Assembly: GCF_964275005.1 (NCBI RefSeq)
Contig: NC_092686.1
Span: 16,279,190 to 16,343,189 of the forward strand
Source: Diadema setosum
Lineage: Eukaryota; Echinodermata; Echinoidea; Diadematoida; Diadematidae
DNA length: 64,000 nt
Direction of reading: 5' to 3'
The notes beneath the pieces are model-generated. The model was not told where the DNA came from, did not search any database, and saw nothing but the letters and a program-made list of their open reading frames with translations. Position numbers and translations under genes: made by a program. Position 1 is the first letter of the stretch; every line of letters begins with the position of its first letter. Below are positions 22,230 to 34,429 of the stretch, piece after piece.

Positions 22230-22815
22230 TAACATCATCAAAGGGATCTTGATTAACCAGAGGTATCATACCTTCTCTGTACTTAACCACCCCTCCATAT
22301 CAAGATACCAAGAACTGATATCATAGATCTTTTTATGTTCGCGTCAAAGCTTTGGAATCAATTGCCATTCAAGTAAATGCCCAGGTTCTGCAAAATTTTG
22401 AAGTGTATGAAGAAAAAATGGAAATTAATGTGGCTAAACATTCCTTGATAGGCATATCTATCAAAATGTTTGGCTCTCCCCATATTTTGAGTTTCCCTTT
22501 AACTCAACTTATTTATTGGCTTTTAACCTGTGATAGTTTATGCATAATGTGTGCTTTATAGTTCCGGTGTTGATATTTGATCTACACTTACAGTCAATGA
22601 AACTTCTCTCACTTTTAATCAATATTGTATTTTTTTTTTCATCCTGATATATTCTCTTCCTTTTGATTCGTGCATTTTCGTAAGCTATTCTTTTGTGTTT
22701 TATCTTTGTAATGTTAAATATTCGGTTGTTGTTTTATGTGGGTCCCATTCGATAGAACTGTTGGCAACTGGGCTTCACTGCTTAAAGAAGACTGAATAAA
22801 TAAACAAATAAGCAA
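22230..22815 (+). mobile_element. LINE 3' relic
   Basis: A frame remnant around 22330-22380 resembles the FRSKALESI-type end of CR1/L2-like ORF2 proteins. The region ends GCTTAAAGAAGACTGAATAAATAAACAAATAA, a LINE-style 3' tail. A similar tail is at 54740-54835. The relic is decayed and lacks the reverse-transcriptase core. Confidence 0.5.
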
Positions 22816-22820
22816 GCAAG

Positions 22821-22823
<3 letters not shown>

Positions 22824-22885
<62 letters not shown>

Positions 22886-22910
22886 TTTATTTTTTTTTTT
22901 TTTTTTTATT
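22824..22910. repeat. (TA)n plus T-rich tract
   Basis: A pure TA tract of about 50 bp at 22824-22876, then T runs to 22910. The T-rich part is the poly(A) tail, in reverse, of the minus-strand LINE beside it. Confidence 0.85.
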
Positions 22911-24455
22911 CAAGTTCCATATTCCACATTCCATATTCAGGCTTCATATTCCATTTGATTTCAGAGTAAAATATGTATAACGCAACATTCAATTGTAGAC
23001 ATAATTTCACAAATGTATAAGGACATGTAATAAAATGATGTGTAAATATGAGGAACCTACTAAAAAGCAATGCTTGTAGGATGTAGGTTCCAAAGAAACA
23101 ATATAAGCGTTTAGTACAACATGCTAAATTACGAAAGATGACGAAACACAAGCGAAAATCGGTATGTCGAGATGATAATAAACTCTACACAATGTACAAA
23201 ATAGTTTATGATGGTCAAGGTAAAACTCAGGGATTCAATGCTCCATAAAATTGCACTATTGGTCAAAGAAATATAGTCAAATGAAGTCAAATGAAGACAC
23301 CCGAGCGAGGCATCATTGAGAATAAGAACAGATATATCAAAATGGTCACAGCAAGTAACTATACATAAGATTGTAAAAAATTGGCTTTTAGATTTTGCTT
23401 AAAGGAACTTAGAGAACTTGATTGCAGCCGAACAGAATCTAACTCATTCCAGAAAGAAGGACCGGTAGAAGTAATTGTCTTAAGGGCTAGAACTGTACGA
23501 ACGGGAGAAAAGTGATATGATCCACTTTGTCTTGTAGGGTAATTATGAATTTCACTGTTTTTAACAAACATTGAGGAAAATAAACTAGGAAGATCGCCAA
23601 TGCTCAACTTATACATAAAAATTCCAACGTGATACAAATACAAATCAGAAACTTTTAGTAATTTACTGGAAACAAACAATTCATCTGTATGATCCAAAAA
23701 ATGTGCACGATTTATAATCCGCAAGGCCTTTTTCTGAATAAAAAATAACGAATCTATTTTAGTCTTAGAGCAATTACCCCAAGCCAATATTCCGTAATTT
23801 AAGTAAGGTAATAATAGAGTTGAATAGAGGGAATGCAATATTGGCTTGGGGAAGAGGTACTTCAATTTGTGAACAACTCCAACGTTTTTACACAACAACT
23901 TACATAAATAATCAACATGAACCTTCCAAGAAAGATTACTATCAATATAAATACCTAAAAATTTTGTTGAATCTATTTGATTTAACTGCAAACCATTCAC
24001 TAATACTGAACCTGGAAGAAACTTTATTGTATTACTAAAAACCATATAATTAGTCTTGTTTATATTGAGCGATAATTTATTCGCCTGTATCCATTCAAAT
24101 ACCAGTTGCAGTTCGTTATTCACAGAATCAAGCAACACATAAGGATCTGAGTGAGAATAAAAAAGACTTGTGTCATCCGCAAACAGAAGAAAAGACAGCA
24201 GAGAGGATGAGTTGCGGAAGTCATTAATATAAAGAATAAATAAAAGAGGACCTAAGAGGGAGCCCTGTGGAACGCCACAGCAAATCGAACCTATTTCTGA
24301 GTCGTGGTTATTCACAGTAACAAACTGAGTTCTTTCGGTAAGATAACTTCTGAACCACTCCAAGGCCTTTCCACGAATGCCGTAATGATTTAATTTGTAC
24401 AAAAGTATTTCGTGGTCTATTGTGTCAAAGGCCTTGGAGTAGTCCAGAAACAAGC
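22911..24455 (-). mobile_element. 5'-truncated non-LTR retrotransposon with open RT frame
   Basis: The open frame reads from about 24455 to the stop at 23359. It starts inside the reverse-transcriptase core: [19 protein letters not shown] (motif A region), [20 protein letters not shown] (motif B), [12 protein letters not shown] (catalytic FADD, motif C), [13 protein letters not shown] and [15 protein letters not shown]. The C-terminal tail has [20 protein letters not shown] and [15 protein letters not shown] 3' UTR follows to a TTGAATAAAAAA-type poly(A) tail at 22911-22876. The tail style suggests a CR1/Jockey-group element. The 5' end is truncated at a TAAA-rich tract (24466-24540), whose in-frame translation is not part of the element. 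The frame has no stop, so the copy looks recent. Confidence 0.85.
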
Positions 24456-24559
24456 CGACTGTATATTGATAGATAGATAAATAAATAAATAAATAGGCCC
24501 TATATAAATGCATAAATGGATAAATAAATAAATTGTGTTTAAACAAAAACAAACAAACA

Positions 24560-25320
24560 AAGCAATGGGAGATTTCTTAAATATGGAAAAGATCTTACAT
24601 ACAAACTCAGTTGTGAGGTGATAACATCATCATCTCACTATTTACATAGGCCTATAATTCATGCTGACAGGTCGAGCTGTTTTAGGTATAGACTTCATAA
24701 TTTCTTACTTCCCTAATTTTTATCTCTGATCAAAATTTTCCCTGTTATGCTTGTAAAATGTTATACTCTTTCTTTTCAGCCTATTAAACTTTTGAATGGT
24801 CCGGAATTCCCCTTCGGTGAATAAATGTATAATTCATGCCCTCCCCTGCCTATAGTAATACACGTTATTATTTCAGATACAGCCCAATATACCACTGTGA
24901 TAGTCTGTTCAAATCACTAGTATAGTAGTACATGTACAACCGATCAACATCAAGGGTCTGACTATCACATCTAAGTGCTGAAAGGCCGCACGCCGCGCCG
25001 CCTGCGCATCTTCAGAGAATCCAAACACTGTCACATGACTTTCCAAATGATCACCTGATTGTTTCGTTTTCGGGTACAGTCATACAACATGTATTGAACT
25101 AGACAAGTACTAGAGTAGTAGTATACACACAATTTGAGGTTGAATAGAAAACGTCATCCTGACCGTCATTAATCGCCGTAGCGTAAAGGAAAAACAAATA
25201 CAAGGCTTGCTTGTTGAAATAAAGATCGCTCTGCACACATGTCATCGTCCTGGTCGAGTAAATCAAGGCGCTAGTACAGTATAGTATTAGTAATCAGGTT
25301 AATCGTCTCGTGCTCGTACT
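24560..25320. other. Region upstream of TXNL4B
   Basis: No gene or clear repeat was recognised. The last few hundred bases (CGATCACGATCACTACGCGAC at 25335-25358) are richer in CpG than the surroundings and are the likely TXNL4B promoter region; this is inferred only from position. Confidence 0.4.
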
Positions 25321-28191
25321 TCCCATCTTCCACGCCACGATCACGATCACTACGCGACGCGATCCGCCGGTAGTTACAGACGGTAAGCACAACCTCCAGC
25401 CACCTCTTAGTCTTGTATAACGTAGTCAATGTAGATAATGTTTACCATAATATTGGAAGAGCAGTGATTTAAACAATGTTGGAGATACACATGTAGGCCC
25501 TAGCACATTTGCAGATATTTGATGCATATGTGTAGGTCAGTTGTAATTTATAGTATCACAAAACATCCTACCATATAAACAATTCGAATCAAAGCCAAAG
25601 GCAAAAGCCCAAAATGTAAGGATCGAGATAATTTTCTCATTAAACCATACTGATCTATATATCTTATTCTTAGATGGTTTAGTCTAGAATATAGAATTGA
25701 AACAGTTTTTTATTGTAATTAGTCTAGTATTGTTTACGATACGTCTAATTCAAAATTTCACTTGTCATTGCCTTGGTTGTTTCTATCCCTGACTCACATT
25801 TTAGAACTAGATTTTGAAGCACTAGACCTAAAGGAAAGCTGGATTTTTGTTTCATCTGCAAATTGTAAGTAATCTTAAATGCCTTTGAGGGTGAGGCCGT
25901 ACCTTGTACATTACATGCGCCTTAATTCTCATCACATACTTTCACTACCTATTCAGCAGTAGTACAAGTACACATGTCATGACGTAGTAGTTAGTACCAC
26001 AGTAGTTTCAGCTCAGTACTTCAAGATTACATTTCTAAATGGATCGTTTAACTAACTATCTTTTCACTTTCAGGATATAATTTTGATAAGTAAATATTTG
26101 TGTTTTTGCATTCTTCTTTCCCATCACTTGCATTCTCCACTTTTATCGCTTTAAAAAAAATCACATCTCTGAAGAACCTAAAAAGAAAAATGAATCTTGG
26201 ATTAAAAGATTTCATTTATTTATTCATTTATTTATTATTTTATCTATCCATTTATTCAACAGGTTTGAAATAACTGAGGATCATCTGGAAGAACATGAGC
26301 TACCTGTTACCCAAGCTTTCCACAAAGAAGGCAGTAGATGACATCATCAGACAAACAGAAGACAAAGTTTTGGTGCTCCGCTTTGGACGTGATGATGATG
26401 TTGTGTGCATGCAGCTTGATGAAATAGTAAGATTGAAATATAAGATTATTTGCAGTTATTTGTCTTCATGAAAGTAGGATCAGGTAGTGTGTCTTGACAT
26501 GCCTAATTTTTTTTTTTTTTTTTGTCTGTACATGGAAAGCTCTTCAAGCTCCACATCCTTTTAACCCTTTCTGTGCCAATAGTCAAATGTGCACAAATTT
26601 CACACACATACTTAGACAGGAGATAAACATGGTGCATGGAGGGTTATGGACATGAAATGCGTAGTGGAATATATATATTAAATGTAAAGGACCCTAAAAA
26701 AGTGAAAAGATGCCCATTTGCAGGGGCAGATCCAGGAATTCTGTAAAATGGGGGGGGGGGGGGGGGGGGCGCAACTAATATTTCTGGTGCCACTTTCAGC
26801 TTGCGCTGGCTGCCCCCCCCCCCCCCCCCCCCAATCTGCCACTGATTTGTGTTCAACAGTTGTTTTTTTCTTCTCCAGATTTGAGTGCTGTAAAGTCTGC
26901 TACAATGTCGTCACATATGTTCATTCAGAAATGTTACACAGCAAAATTACTATGCAAATTTTGAATGTTACAACATATTTTACTGTTTTGCATATATTAC
27001 ACAATTTGACTTGTCTTGCTGCAGACTAACTTGCTTGTCCAAAAACAATATAGCTTTCCAATGCAAGCATCACATTCTCAAAATTCAGCCAGTTCTTACA
27101 AATCAAATGTAGATATGGATGAAATACTTGCAGTTGAAGAAAACAGAAAATGAATTTTATATCCCATAAATTTCTTTGACAGATAAAATGAGCTTCCAAA
27201 CACTCACTACTAAAAGTATCAAATTTCCAGCTTGTTAATCAATTAATGTAAAACAGAGACATTTCACTATTTCAAAGAATGATGGTTTAAGAGATGAATT
27301 TAAGCAGACAATTTTTTTTCTTTAAAAGTCAAATAAATAGATCTGTCATTGTGTTTTTATATGCACTTTAAATTGTTTCTTCATCCAGTTATCCAAGACT
27401 CACCAGGACCTGGCAAAGATGGCTGCCATTTACATTATTGATGCAGACAGCGCTCTTACCTACACTCAGTATTTTGATATCACCCTCATCCCTGCAACGG
27501 TCTTCTTCTTCAATGGACAGCACATGAAAGTAGACTATGGGTAAGAATAAATGCTAATAAAAGCTGGAAGGAAGAAAGAAGAAAATGGAGCATACACCAT
27601 GCAAGCTAACTTTACATGTGATGATAAAGAAAAGAAAAGGTGGTCACTGCAGTAGCTATATGGAAGGCATATAGGTGTTTTAAACAATGATCTAATAAAA
27701 TTAAGATTTGTCAAATTTGATCTTTGGTAGGTTTTGAAGATGAGTGTGTCTCTACTTTAGTCTTTTGTTAAAAAGAAATGTCAATTAACTGACCTTCAAT
27801 GCTTCAAACCTGATGACATTAATGATAAGAAAACAGAAGAAAAGACGATAAAAAAGAAAGAAAAAAGAAAACCTGTAATTACTGGTAAGAGTTAGCAAGG
27901 ATAGAATTTGTTAATGAAATATTTCACTGTGTACATTGTCCATTTTATGAATGTTTGTTGCAGTTTAAACTCTTGAGCCTCTAGAACTCTTTCTGAACCA
28001 TTGCTCCTGATGTCATATCTTGCAGAACACCGGATCACACAAAGTTTATCGGAAGCTTCAAGTCAAAGCAGGATTTCATTGATCTGGTGGAGGTCATTTA
28101 CCGTGGTGCCATGCGGGGTAAACTAATGATAACAAGCCCGATAGATCCCAGGAATGTGCCCAAGTATGAACTCCTTTACCAGGATATATGA
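25321..28191 (+). CDS. TXNL4B: TXNL4B, thioredoxin-like protein 4B (DIM2)
   Basis: The coding exons are 26295-26426, 27389-27540 and 28026-28191 (stop TGA). They join in frame to 149 codons, the usual length of this protein. Exon 2 starts at 26263 after TTTATTCAACAG; a likely non-coding first exon ends at the GTAAGC donor at 25382/25383. The start is [12 protein letters not shown], followed by the diagnostic blocks [59 protein letters not shown] and the end [10 protein letters not shown], which match the vertebrate protein as I know it. The family has a thioredoxin fold without a CxxC redox site, relates to the U5 snRNP protein DIM1/TXNL4A, binds PRPF6 and acts in nuclear pre-mRNA splicing. 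The CVMQ-region cysteine is not a redox pair. No truncation is seen. Confidence 0.96.
26717..26856. mobile_element. Short foldback with G-run and C-run in TXNL4B intron
   Basis: CAGGGGCAGATCCAGG near the left and AATCTGCCACTG at the right are inverted, with a G run of about 20 (26750-26769) and a C run of about 22 (26812-26833) as inner arms. The ends resemble hAT-type MITEs. It is non-coding. Confidence 0.65.
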
Positions 28192-29420
28192 AGGACATGG
28201 CACCACCATGACCAAGAGCTGTCGGGAAGTCACCCAAGAAGTCACTAGTAGTCTTGCCATGTGTGGTGTAAAGGCTTACTCCCATGTCCAGAAGGCATTG
28301 CCTGGAAGAATGATGAATCCAAAGGCATCATTGAGAATGTTGAGATGTTTAACCTTGCATCCCAGAAATGAGACATCTCAGATATCCTGGTAGCAACTTT
28401 TGCTTGTGGCGCCAGTGGTGGACACAGCAGTACCCAAGTCCATTTGATATCAGACATCTGCACTCGAGGCCAGCAGAGTTGTTGTTGGCTTGAGTTTTCT
28501 CTCTCATGTCTCCCGAAGAACAGCCTGCCATCTTGTTTGCTCTGGAGGGAAATATTTCCATTTTGCTACTTGAATCGCTTGAATAATCATTACATCACAG
28601 ATGCTTATCTCAGTAAATTTAAAAATGAACATGCTCTGCTGGTACAGATGACCTTTTTCTGCCCGTGCTTAAAGTGGAACCCCGAACTGACTTATTAATC
28701 TTTAATTTACTGCCCTTCACTTAATAAGATGATGAAGGCAATTCTTCTTTTTCTTTCTTGTCATGTTGTTAGTAGTGAGGAATGTTGCACAAAGTTGGCA
28801 TACGGTGTACCTGGTAGTTCACTCCTTGCCCTCATCTCAATCTTTATGTTCACAGGCACCACCAAACTTGGTATTTTCCAGTATAGTAAACCCATCATTA
28901 AATTTGACTGGAATATCTTTTTCTTTTTTTTTTTCTTCCGATAATGAGAAATCCTGTGTGGATTATATCACCAAAAAGATGATAACGTGGTCATGAGGAG
29001 TCAAATATGCAATGATGAAGAGTCAAATGAACCCATCCCACATTTTGATGCAATGTGTATGTGCAGCAGAGGATACCTCACTCTATTGTTTGAACTATGC
29101 GTCTTACAGTCAAGATTTTGTGTAGCATGCATATTTTGACAAAACCCTCGTTTTTTGTGTCCTAAAATTATTCTTCAGAGAATATTTCTTTGATTGTTGT
29201 CTTTTGTTACACTGTGACAAAGTTTATGTGTTGTGGTTGTTGAATTGTTACGCCAATGGGAATAAGTTGTACAAGTACAAATTATATAAGATGTGATGTA
29301 CATGTGATTCCAGGAAACACTGTAAATTGCCTTCTTAATTTCTTCACTTTTGCAAGAAGACATACACTTTTGTAAAGAAATAGTGTGAGAATACATACTC
29401 TTTATTCTGTTTCAAAAGTC
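28192..29420 (+). other. TXNL4B 3' UTR and downstream region
   Basis: The sequence after the stop has short open frames on both strands (for example 28154-28393 and 28444-28698) without family features. I could not fix a poly(A) site. Part of this is probably the 3' UTR. Confidence 0.4.
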
Positions 29421-30009
29421 AAGTTTCATAAGTCTTCCTCTCAGAAGTCCAATGCACATCACACCACCAATGAGGATAAGCAAAAAACATATTTGGGTTT
29501 TTGAAATGTAGACCGTCTTTGATGATGCTACCAGCAATTAGAATGGAGATGTAAACTAGAAATGTGCTGATGGAGATGATAATGATGTGACACTAATTAT
29601 CCTACAAATAATGTATTTTTGTAAGGATTCTCTTTGATAAAGCCACTTTTAGCTTAAAAAAAAAAAATGAAAGGATCATCATGACCATACTTATTCTATA
29701 AGAATATCAGTATGTGCTTTTAAATGAGGATAAGGTGACTCGGTGCTGTCCATACTGTCTCTCTCTCTCTCTCTCTCTTTCTAAGTGCCATATATGGTGA
29801 TGTACGTGACCGTGGTGTGCAGCGATATCTTTTTCAAGACCCCTTTTTCTAATCACCTGCCATGAAGAATCTCATTTGTCTAGTAACCTGTACTGTACTA
29901 TGTTCTGTTTTTACCAATTGGCACACACTTGGGAGAGCTTTCTTTGCCGATTGCCACATGTGCTGGTAAAGTGATATTTCGGATGAAAAGAGATTAACAA
30001 ATTGTCCTA
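29421..30009. other. Intergenic stretch, nothing recognised
   Basis: Apart from a CTCTCT run at 29757-29779 I see no gene or defined repeat. Confidence 0.5.
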
Positions 30010-30335
30010 CTCCCAGTTTTGAAATAAGGTTTGTCAGTCCAAGATACGGATAGTATAACAAAGTGAACTAATGTTTGTTATTCTGAAGGTTTGATATTCC
30101 AAAAGTGTAATATGGTTTTAGTTAATGTGAAAATGAAATAGGGTTCATTATTCCGAAAAGTTTATTTATCCTAATACAGTATAAAATAAGGGTCATTGTT
30201 CAAAGGTTCGTTATTCTGAAGGTTCATTATTCTGAAGGTTCAATAATCTGAAAATGAAATACGGTTTGTTATTCCAAAGGTTCTTTAATCCAAAAGTGTA
30301 ATAAGGTCTTCATTATTCTTTGGAAGGAATGTATT
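30010..30335. repeat. Degenerate short tandem repeat (GTTCGTTATTCCGAAG type)
   Basis: About ten diverged copies of a motif like GTTTGTTATTCTGAAGG / GTTCATTATTCCGAAAAG, partly joined by AAGTGTAATA(T/A)GG. The period alternates near 20 and 40 bp. It is non-coding. Confidence 0.75.
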
Positions 30336-30539
30336 CCAGTTTTTTCTTTGGAGGAAAAAATATGTTACTTTTTTTTTTTTTTTTCATCAATTACACAATT
30401 ACAATAGTATCCAATTGTATTCCAGTTATGTACACTGTAGATCATTTGTGTTGATTTGTGTTTGTTTATATACAGGTCTGTGTGTGTGTGTATATACGTG
30501 TGTGTGTGTGTGTGTGTGTGTATTAAATTATGATATACA

Positions 30540-31178
30540 GGTGAAGACTTTTGGTAAAATATTAGAATTTCAAAATATTAAGTCATAAATATTGTATGAG
30601 TATTTTGTTACAGTTTTACAAGAACTGTATACCCTGGAAATAAGATATGGTGAAGTGAAGTATGATTTCACTGATAAGGAAATTAGAAATTTATTTATTA
30701 GACCTAGAAGTACGACTTTACTTATAGTAAACATAGGGCATTTCAGTTTAAGTTGTTACACGGGGTGATATATACAAGGGAACATTTGTTTAAGTTCGGT
30801 TTTGTGAATGATAATCTTTGTTCTTTTTGTCAATTGGAAAGGGAAACTTATTCACATATATTTTTTGATAGTGTGAAAGTAAAGCCAATATGGCAGTTTC
30901 TTATTGAGTATTATGATTTAGTTGAGTTAGAAGAATTAGAATGGAGAGATGTCTTCTTGGGTTTACGAGGTAGTTCAAATCGAATCAAATGCGTGAATGC
31001 CTTGATAATTTTGATGAAAATTGTAATATTTCGGTCAAGAGAACAAAATAAGTTACCCAAGAGGGAAAAGATAAAGAAATTTGTTTTGGATTTCATAGAG
31101 GAGGAAAAGAACGTTGCGGTGAAAGCAGGTAAGCTTGGCTTTCATTTGCAAAAATGGGAGCAGTTGAAACTTTCATAG
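30540..31178 (+). mobile_element. LINE ORF2 3' end with zinc-knuckle-like tail
   Basis: The frame ending at 31178 gives 141 codons. It carries FKFGFVNDNLCSFCQLERET then YSHIFFDSVKVKPIWQFL, the CxxC...H-type region that follows the reverse transcriptase in L1/Tx1-like elements. Upstream in-frame fragments (from about 30600) look like the end of the preceding core. The RT itself is missing, so this is a 5'-truncated copy. The DR1-bearing element begins 11 bases after its stop codon. Confidence 0.6.
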
Positions 31179-31189
31179 AGAGTGTTTTT

Positions 31190-31965
31190 GTCCCCACCGA
31201 ACAAGTTCGAGCAGGGGACTATGAAACGGGCTCCGTACGTGTGTGTGTCCGTCCGTGCGTCCGTCCGTGCGTCCGTCCGTGCGTCCGTCCGTGTGTGCGT
31301 CCGTGTGTGATCAAAATGTTCAATTTGCTACTTCTCTGTCATTTATGAGCCAATTTTGATTCTGTTTGCTTTATATGATAGCACTACATGGGAGCTTTAA
31401 AACTTGTACACAGAATTTCAGTTGTGACCTTTGACCTTGACCTTTGACCTATATTGTACATTTTGCTACAAAATGCTACTCCTTCGCCATTTCTAACCCG
31501 ATTTCGATTCCGTTTGCTTTATGTGATGGCACTAGATGAGGGCTTCAAAACTTCTACACAGAATTTTAACCTTTGACTTCTTTGACCTTTGACCTTGATT
31601 TTTGACCTATATTGTACATTTTGCTACAAAATTCTACTCCTTCGCCATTTCTAACCCGATTTCGATTCCGTTTGCTTTATATGATGGCACTAGTTGAGGG
31701 CTTCAAAACTTCTACACAGAATTTTGACCTTTGACTTCTCTGACCTTTGACCTTGATTTTTTACCTATATTGTACATTGGCTACAAAATGCTACTCCTTC
31801 GCCATTTCTAACCCAATTTCGATTCCATTTGCTTTATGTGATGGCACTAGGTGAGGGCTTCAAAACTTCTACACAGAATTTTGACCTTTGACTTCTTTGA
31901 CCTTTGACCTTGATTTTTTACCTATATTGCACATTTTGTTACAAAATGCTACTTCCGGCGGGGAC
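31190..31965. mobile_element. Tandem-repeat element carrying DR1 arrays (copy 2)
   Basis: The element begins GTCCCCACCGAACAAGTTCG and ends CTTCCGGCGGGGAC, giving short terminal inverted repeats GTCCCC(A/G)CCG. Inside are a CGTCCGTG tract (31236-31310) and about five 155-160-bp units, the reverse complement of the 7.8-8.9 kb copy. Perfect TGACCTTTGACCT words lie at 31425, 31438, 31583, 31741 and 31898. No transposase is present. The order of parts is collinear with copy 1. Confidence 0.88.
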
Positions 31966-31969
31966 ATAT

Positions 31970-32546
31970 ATTACGCACTGCGTAATTTCTACTTTTCCTT
32001 GTTTTTTTTTCACATTGATAGTATGAATTATATATTATTTCTTTTTTTTTATCTTTCTTCCCCCACATCAGATGTATGGTCAGTTTAGGTTTTAGCCGTA
32101 TTAATGTTTAGGAATCGGTATGTATCAGCATTATGGTGGTCACTTTTATTTCTTTCCCATGTAAAACGTTTAGTTAGCTTCGGTTTTTGGTGTGTGTCTA
32201 ACTGTCAAAGAAACAGGTAACCAAGATACCACACGTATGTAGTGTGATTTGGCGTGCAAATGTATTGTGAGTGCGCACTTGTGGGTATGTCTGTTGTTGT
32301 TGTTGTTGTTGGTTTTTGGTTGATGTCTAGTGTATATATGGGTGTGTACGTAGTTTGTTGAGGGAAGGTTACCGGGGGGGGGGGGGGGGGGGGGGGGTAT
32401 GTTAGTGGGGAAATAGGTGGGGATGGTTAGGGTTAGGTAGATGTAGTTAGGTGATAGAGTAATGGTTAAGGGGCTAGGCAGGAATATTAAGGAATATTAA
32501 GAGTTATACTTTACCTGATATATTTATGTATTAGCGTGTGCTCTGC

Positions 32547-32577
<31 letters not shown>

Positions 32578-32876
32578 AAGTTAAAAAAGTGATTTAGTAG
32601 CACAAATTTCTTATTGGGTGTGTGAGTGATAAGGCACATTCGGATTGGCTTGATTAGGCTGATCAGAATAGCTTTTTCTGAGAATAATGCAGAATTTCGT
32701 GTCATTTTTCTTATAAAAACAGGGTATGATTTGGTAAAAAGACCCAGATATATTGTAATGTATGCTTGAAAAATGATTTAGCAGCACAAGAAAGAAGAAT
32801 ACAGCTGCTTTTTTTGTTGGTGGTAATATGGATTTGATATTGAATGAAACTCAAATAAAGAATATTATTAAAAAAA

Positions 32877-32913
<37 letters not shown>

Positions 32914-33880
32914 TAGGGGGGTGTTGTCATTATTTTCAATGCTTACATCCTACCATTACAATTTTGTTTTTGTTTTTACTACACCACCATATTTTGTCAA
33001 ATTAAGTTTTCATTTTCAGAACTACCATGAATGCATACTGCATAAGTGATTGTTTGGACGTTGTTGTTGAACAACAACAACTTTAGTGACAACACTGTAT
33101 CCCTCAAAAGGATGGAAACAGCAGCACCCCCAAAGTATGTGGAACAACCCCCGAACTCCAAAACTCTGTTCAGTAGCCTAATTTGCATAGAGCACCTTCA
33201 CCCCTAGACAGTGAACACTCACTTACAAGCAGAGCAAACAGAGTGTGTCAGTTTGTATCTGGTGGCTTTGAGGACATGCAGTGTCAATGAGAGGTATCTA
33301 AATACATAACAGCTAGTTGGTGAGTTGAATTCATTTGATGATATCTTTCTTTGAAATTGATGGAAAGTGAATCTCTTAATTGTTTTATGTTCCCTGTTGA
33401 TGTATCAACACATTCAAGCCATGGCAGGCTAACTGGACAAAACTTTAACCAACGCAAGTGCTAGGAATTACTGGTATTATGATTGAGACATGTGGGAAAA
33501 TGATAGCACATCTAAGTGTTCCTATTCAGGTATGGAAAGGCTAACTTTCGGCAATTGAGCACTTTACAGTCCAAACCCGCGGTGCCTGATAGGTACTCAA
33601 ATTCGCATGCACTGCTCGATTAGGGTGAAATCTCGCACTAATAATATAGGGCCGTAAAGTGCACAATTGCCTAACTTTCAATGGAAAATAAAACAGACTA
33701 ACAATTGGTATGGTAATTGGAGTGTGGATAATCCAAGTATGGTGCATGGCACATTTGTTCACTGTATATAGTGTAGATAAACGCCTGTTTATGCTACAGG
33801 ACACAGAACAGTGTAGCTGGAGAGATGAAGAGGGAGAGAGTGTGGTGGGTGTGTGTAGCCCCAATAAGTGAGATAGCTGC
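31970..33880. other. Intergenic stretch rich in simple repeats
   Basis: It holds a G run (32376-32398), an A run (32547-32574), a GTGT tract (32880-32911) and TTG triplets (32291-32313). No gene was recognised. The palindromic words near 33060 (TTGTTGTTGAACAACAACAA) are simple-repeat hairpins. Confidence 0.6.
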
Positions 33881-33887
33881 CATTATA

Positions 33888-34322
33888 GGCCCGTTCACAC
33901 ACAAGGTAAAAAGTGCGATTTAAAAATTGATTTTCTTATCGCGATTAAAATTTCGAAATTTTTTCCAGTGTGGACAGAAAAATCTCACTAATTACCGCGA
34001 TCCTTATCGCGATCTAACTCGCACTATTAGTGCGATTTTTCAGAATAATCGCGATTATTTTGCCAAGCGTCGTGTGTGTGAGCGCGATCGAGATTCGGAA
34101 ATCGGTATTTTTAGTCCCATCGTTCGTAGCGCGTGCGAAACTCTATTGGGACTGCGGGGTCAGTCTTCGGTCATGCAAGATTCGCGCATGCGCAGTTTGG
34201 CCACTGATCGTTCTTTCCTTGCTGCGAAGTGCGATTTTTCCCTGTGTATGAACGGTCGAAAAGAAAAAATCGAAATTTGGATCGCGATTGAAATTTCGAT
34301 TTTCGTTGTTTGTGAACGGGCC
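33888..34322. mobile_element. Foldback with GGCCCGTTCACA ends
   Basis: GGCCCGTTCACACACAAGG and GTTTGTGAACGGGCC are inverted ends of a 435-bp element flanked by TA/TTA. The interior has many AAATTTCGAT/ATCGCGATT words that pair across the centre. The long open frame over it (33927-34448) follows from this low-complexity structure. Confidence 0.75.
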
Positions 34323-34429
34323 TTATGGAGACCACTTCAGAACAGTGAATGGTCTAGAATGTGTGTAGCTTGCTGTGCAGACTTGCACAGGATAGTTTGG
34401 CTTCCAGACCGTCTGCTCATACTGTTTTC

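Noticed and set aside
24456-24552. N-terminal part of the LINE open frame
   Set aside because: It is the translation of a TAAA/TAGATA simple repeat that happens to be in frame; the LINE itself starts near 24455.
31154-31348. Open frame with a repeated VRPCVRPCV peptide
   Set aside because: Translation of the CGTCCGTG tract in the DR1 element.
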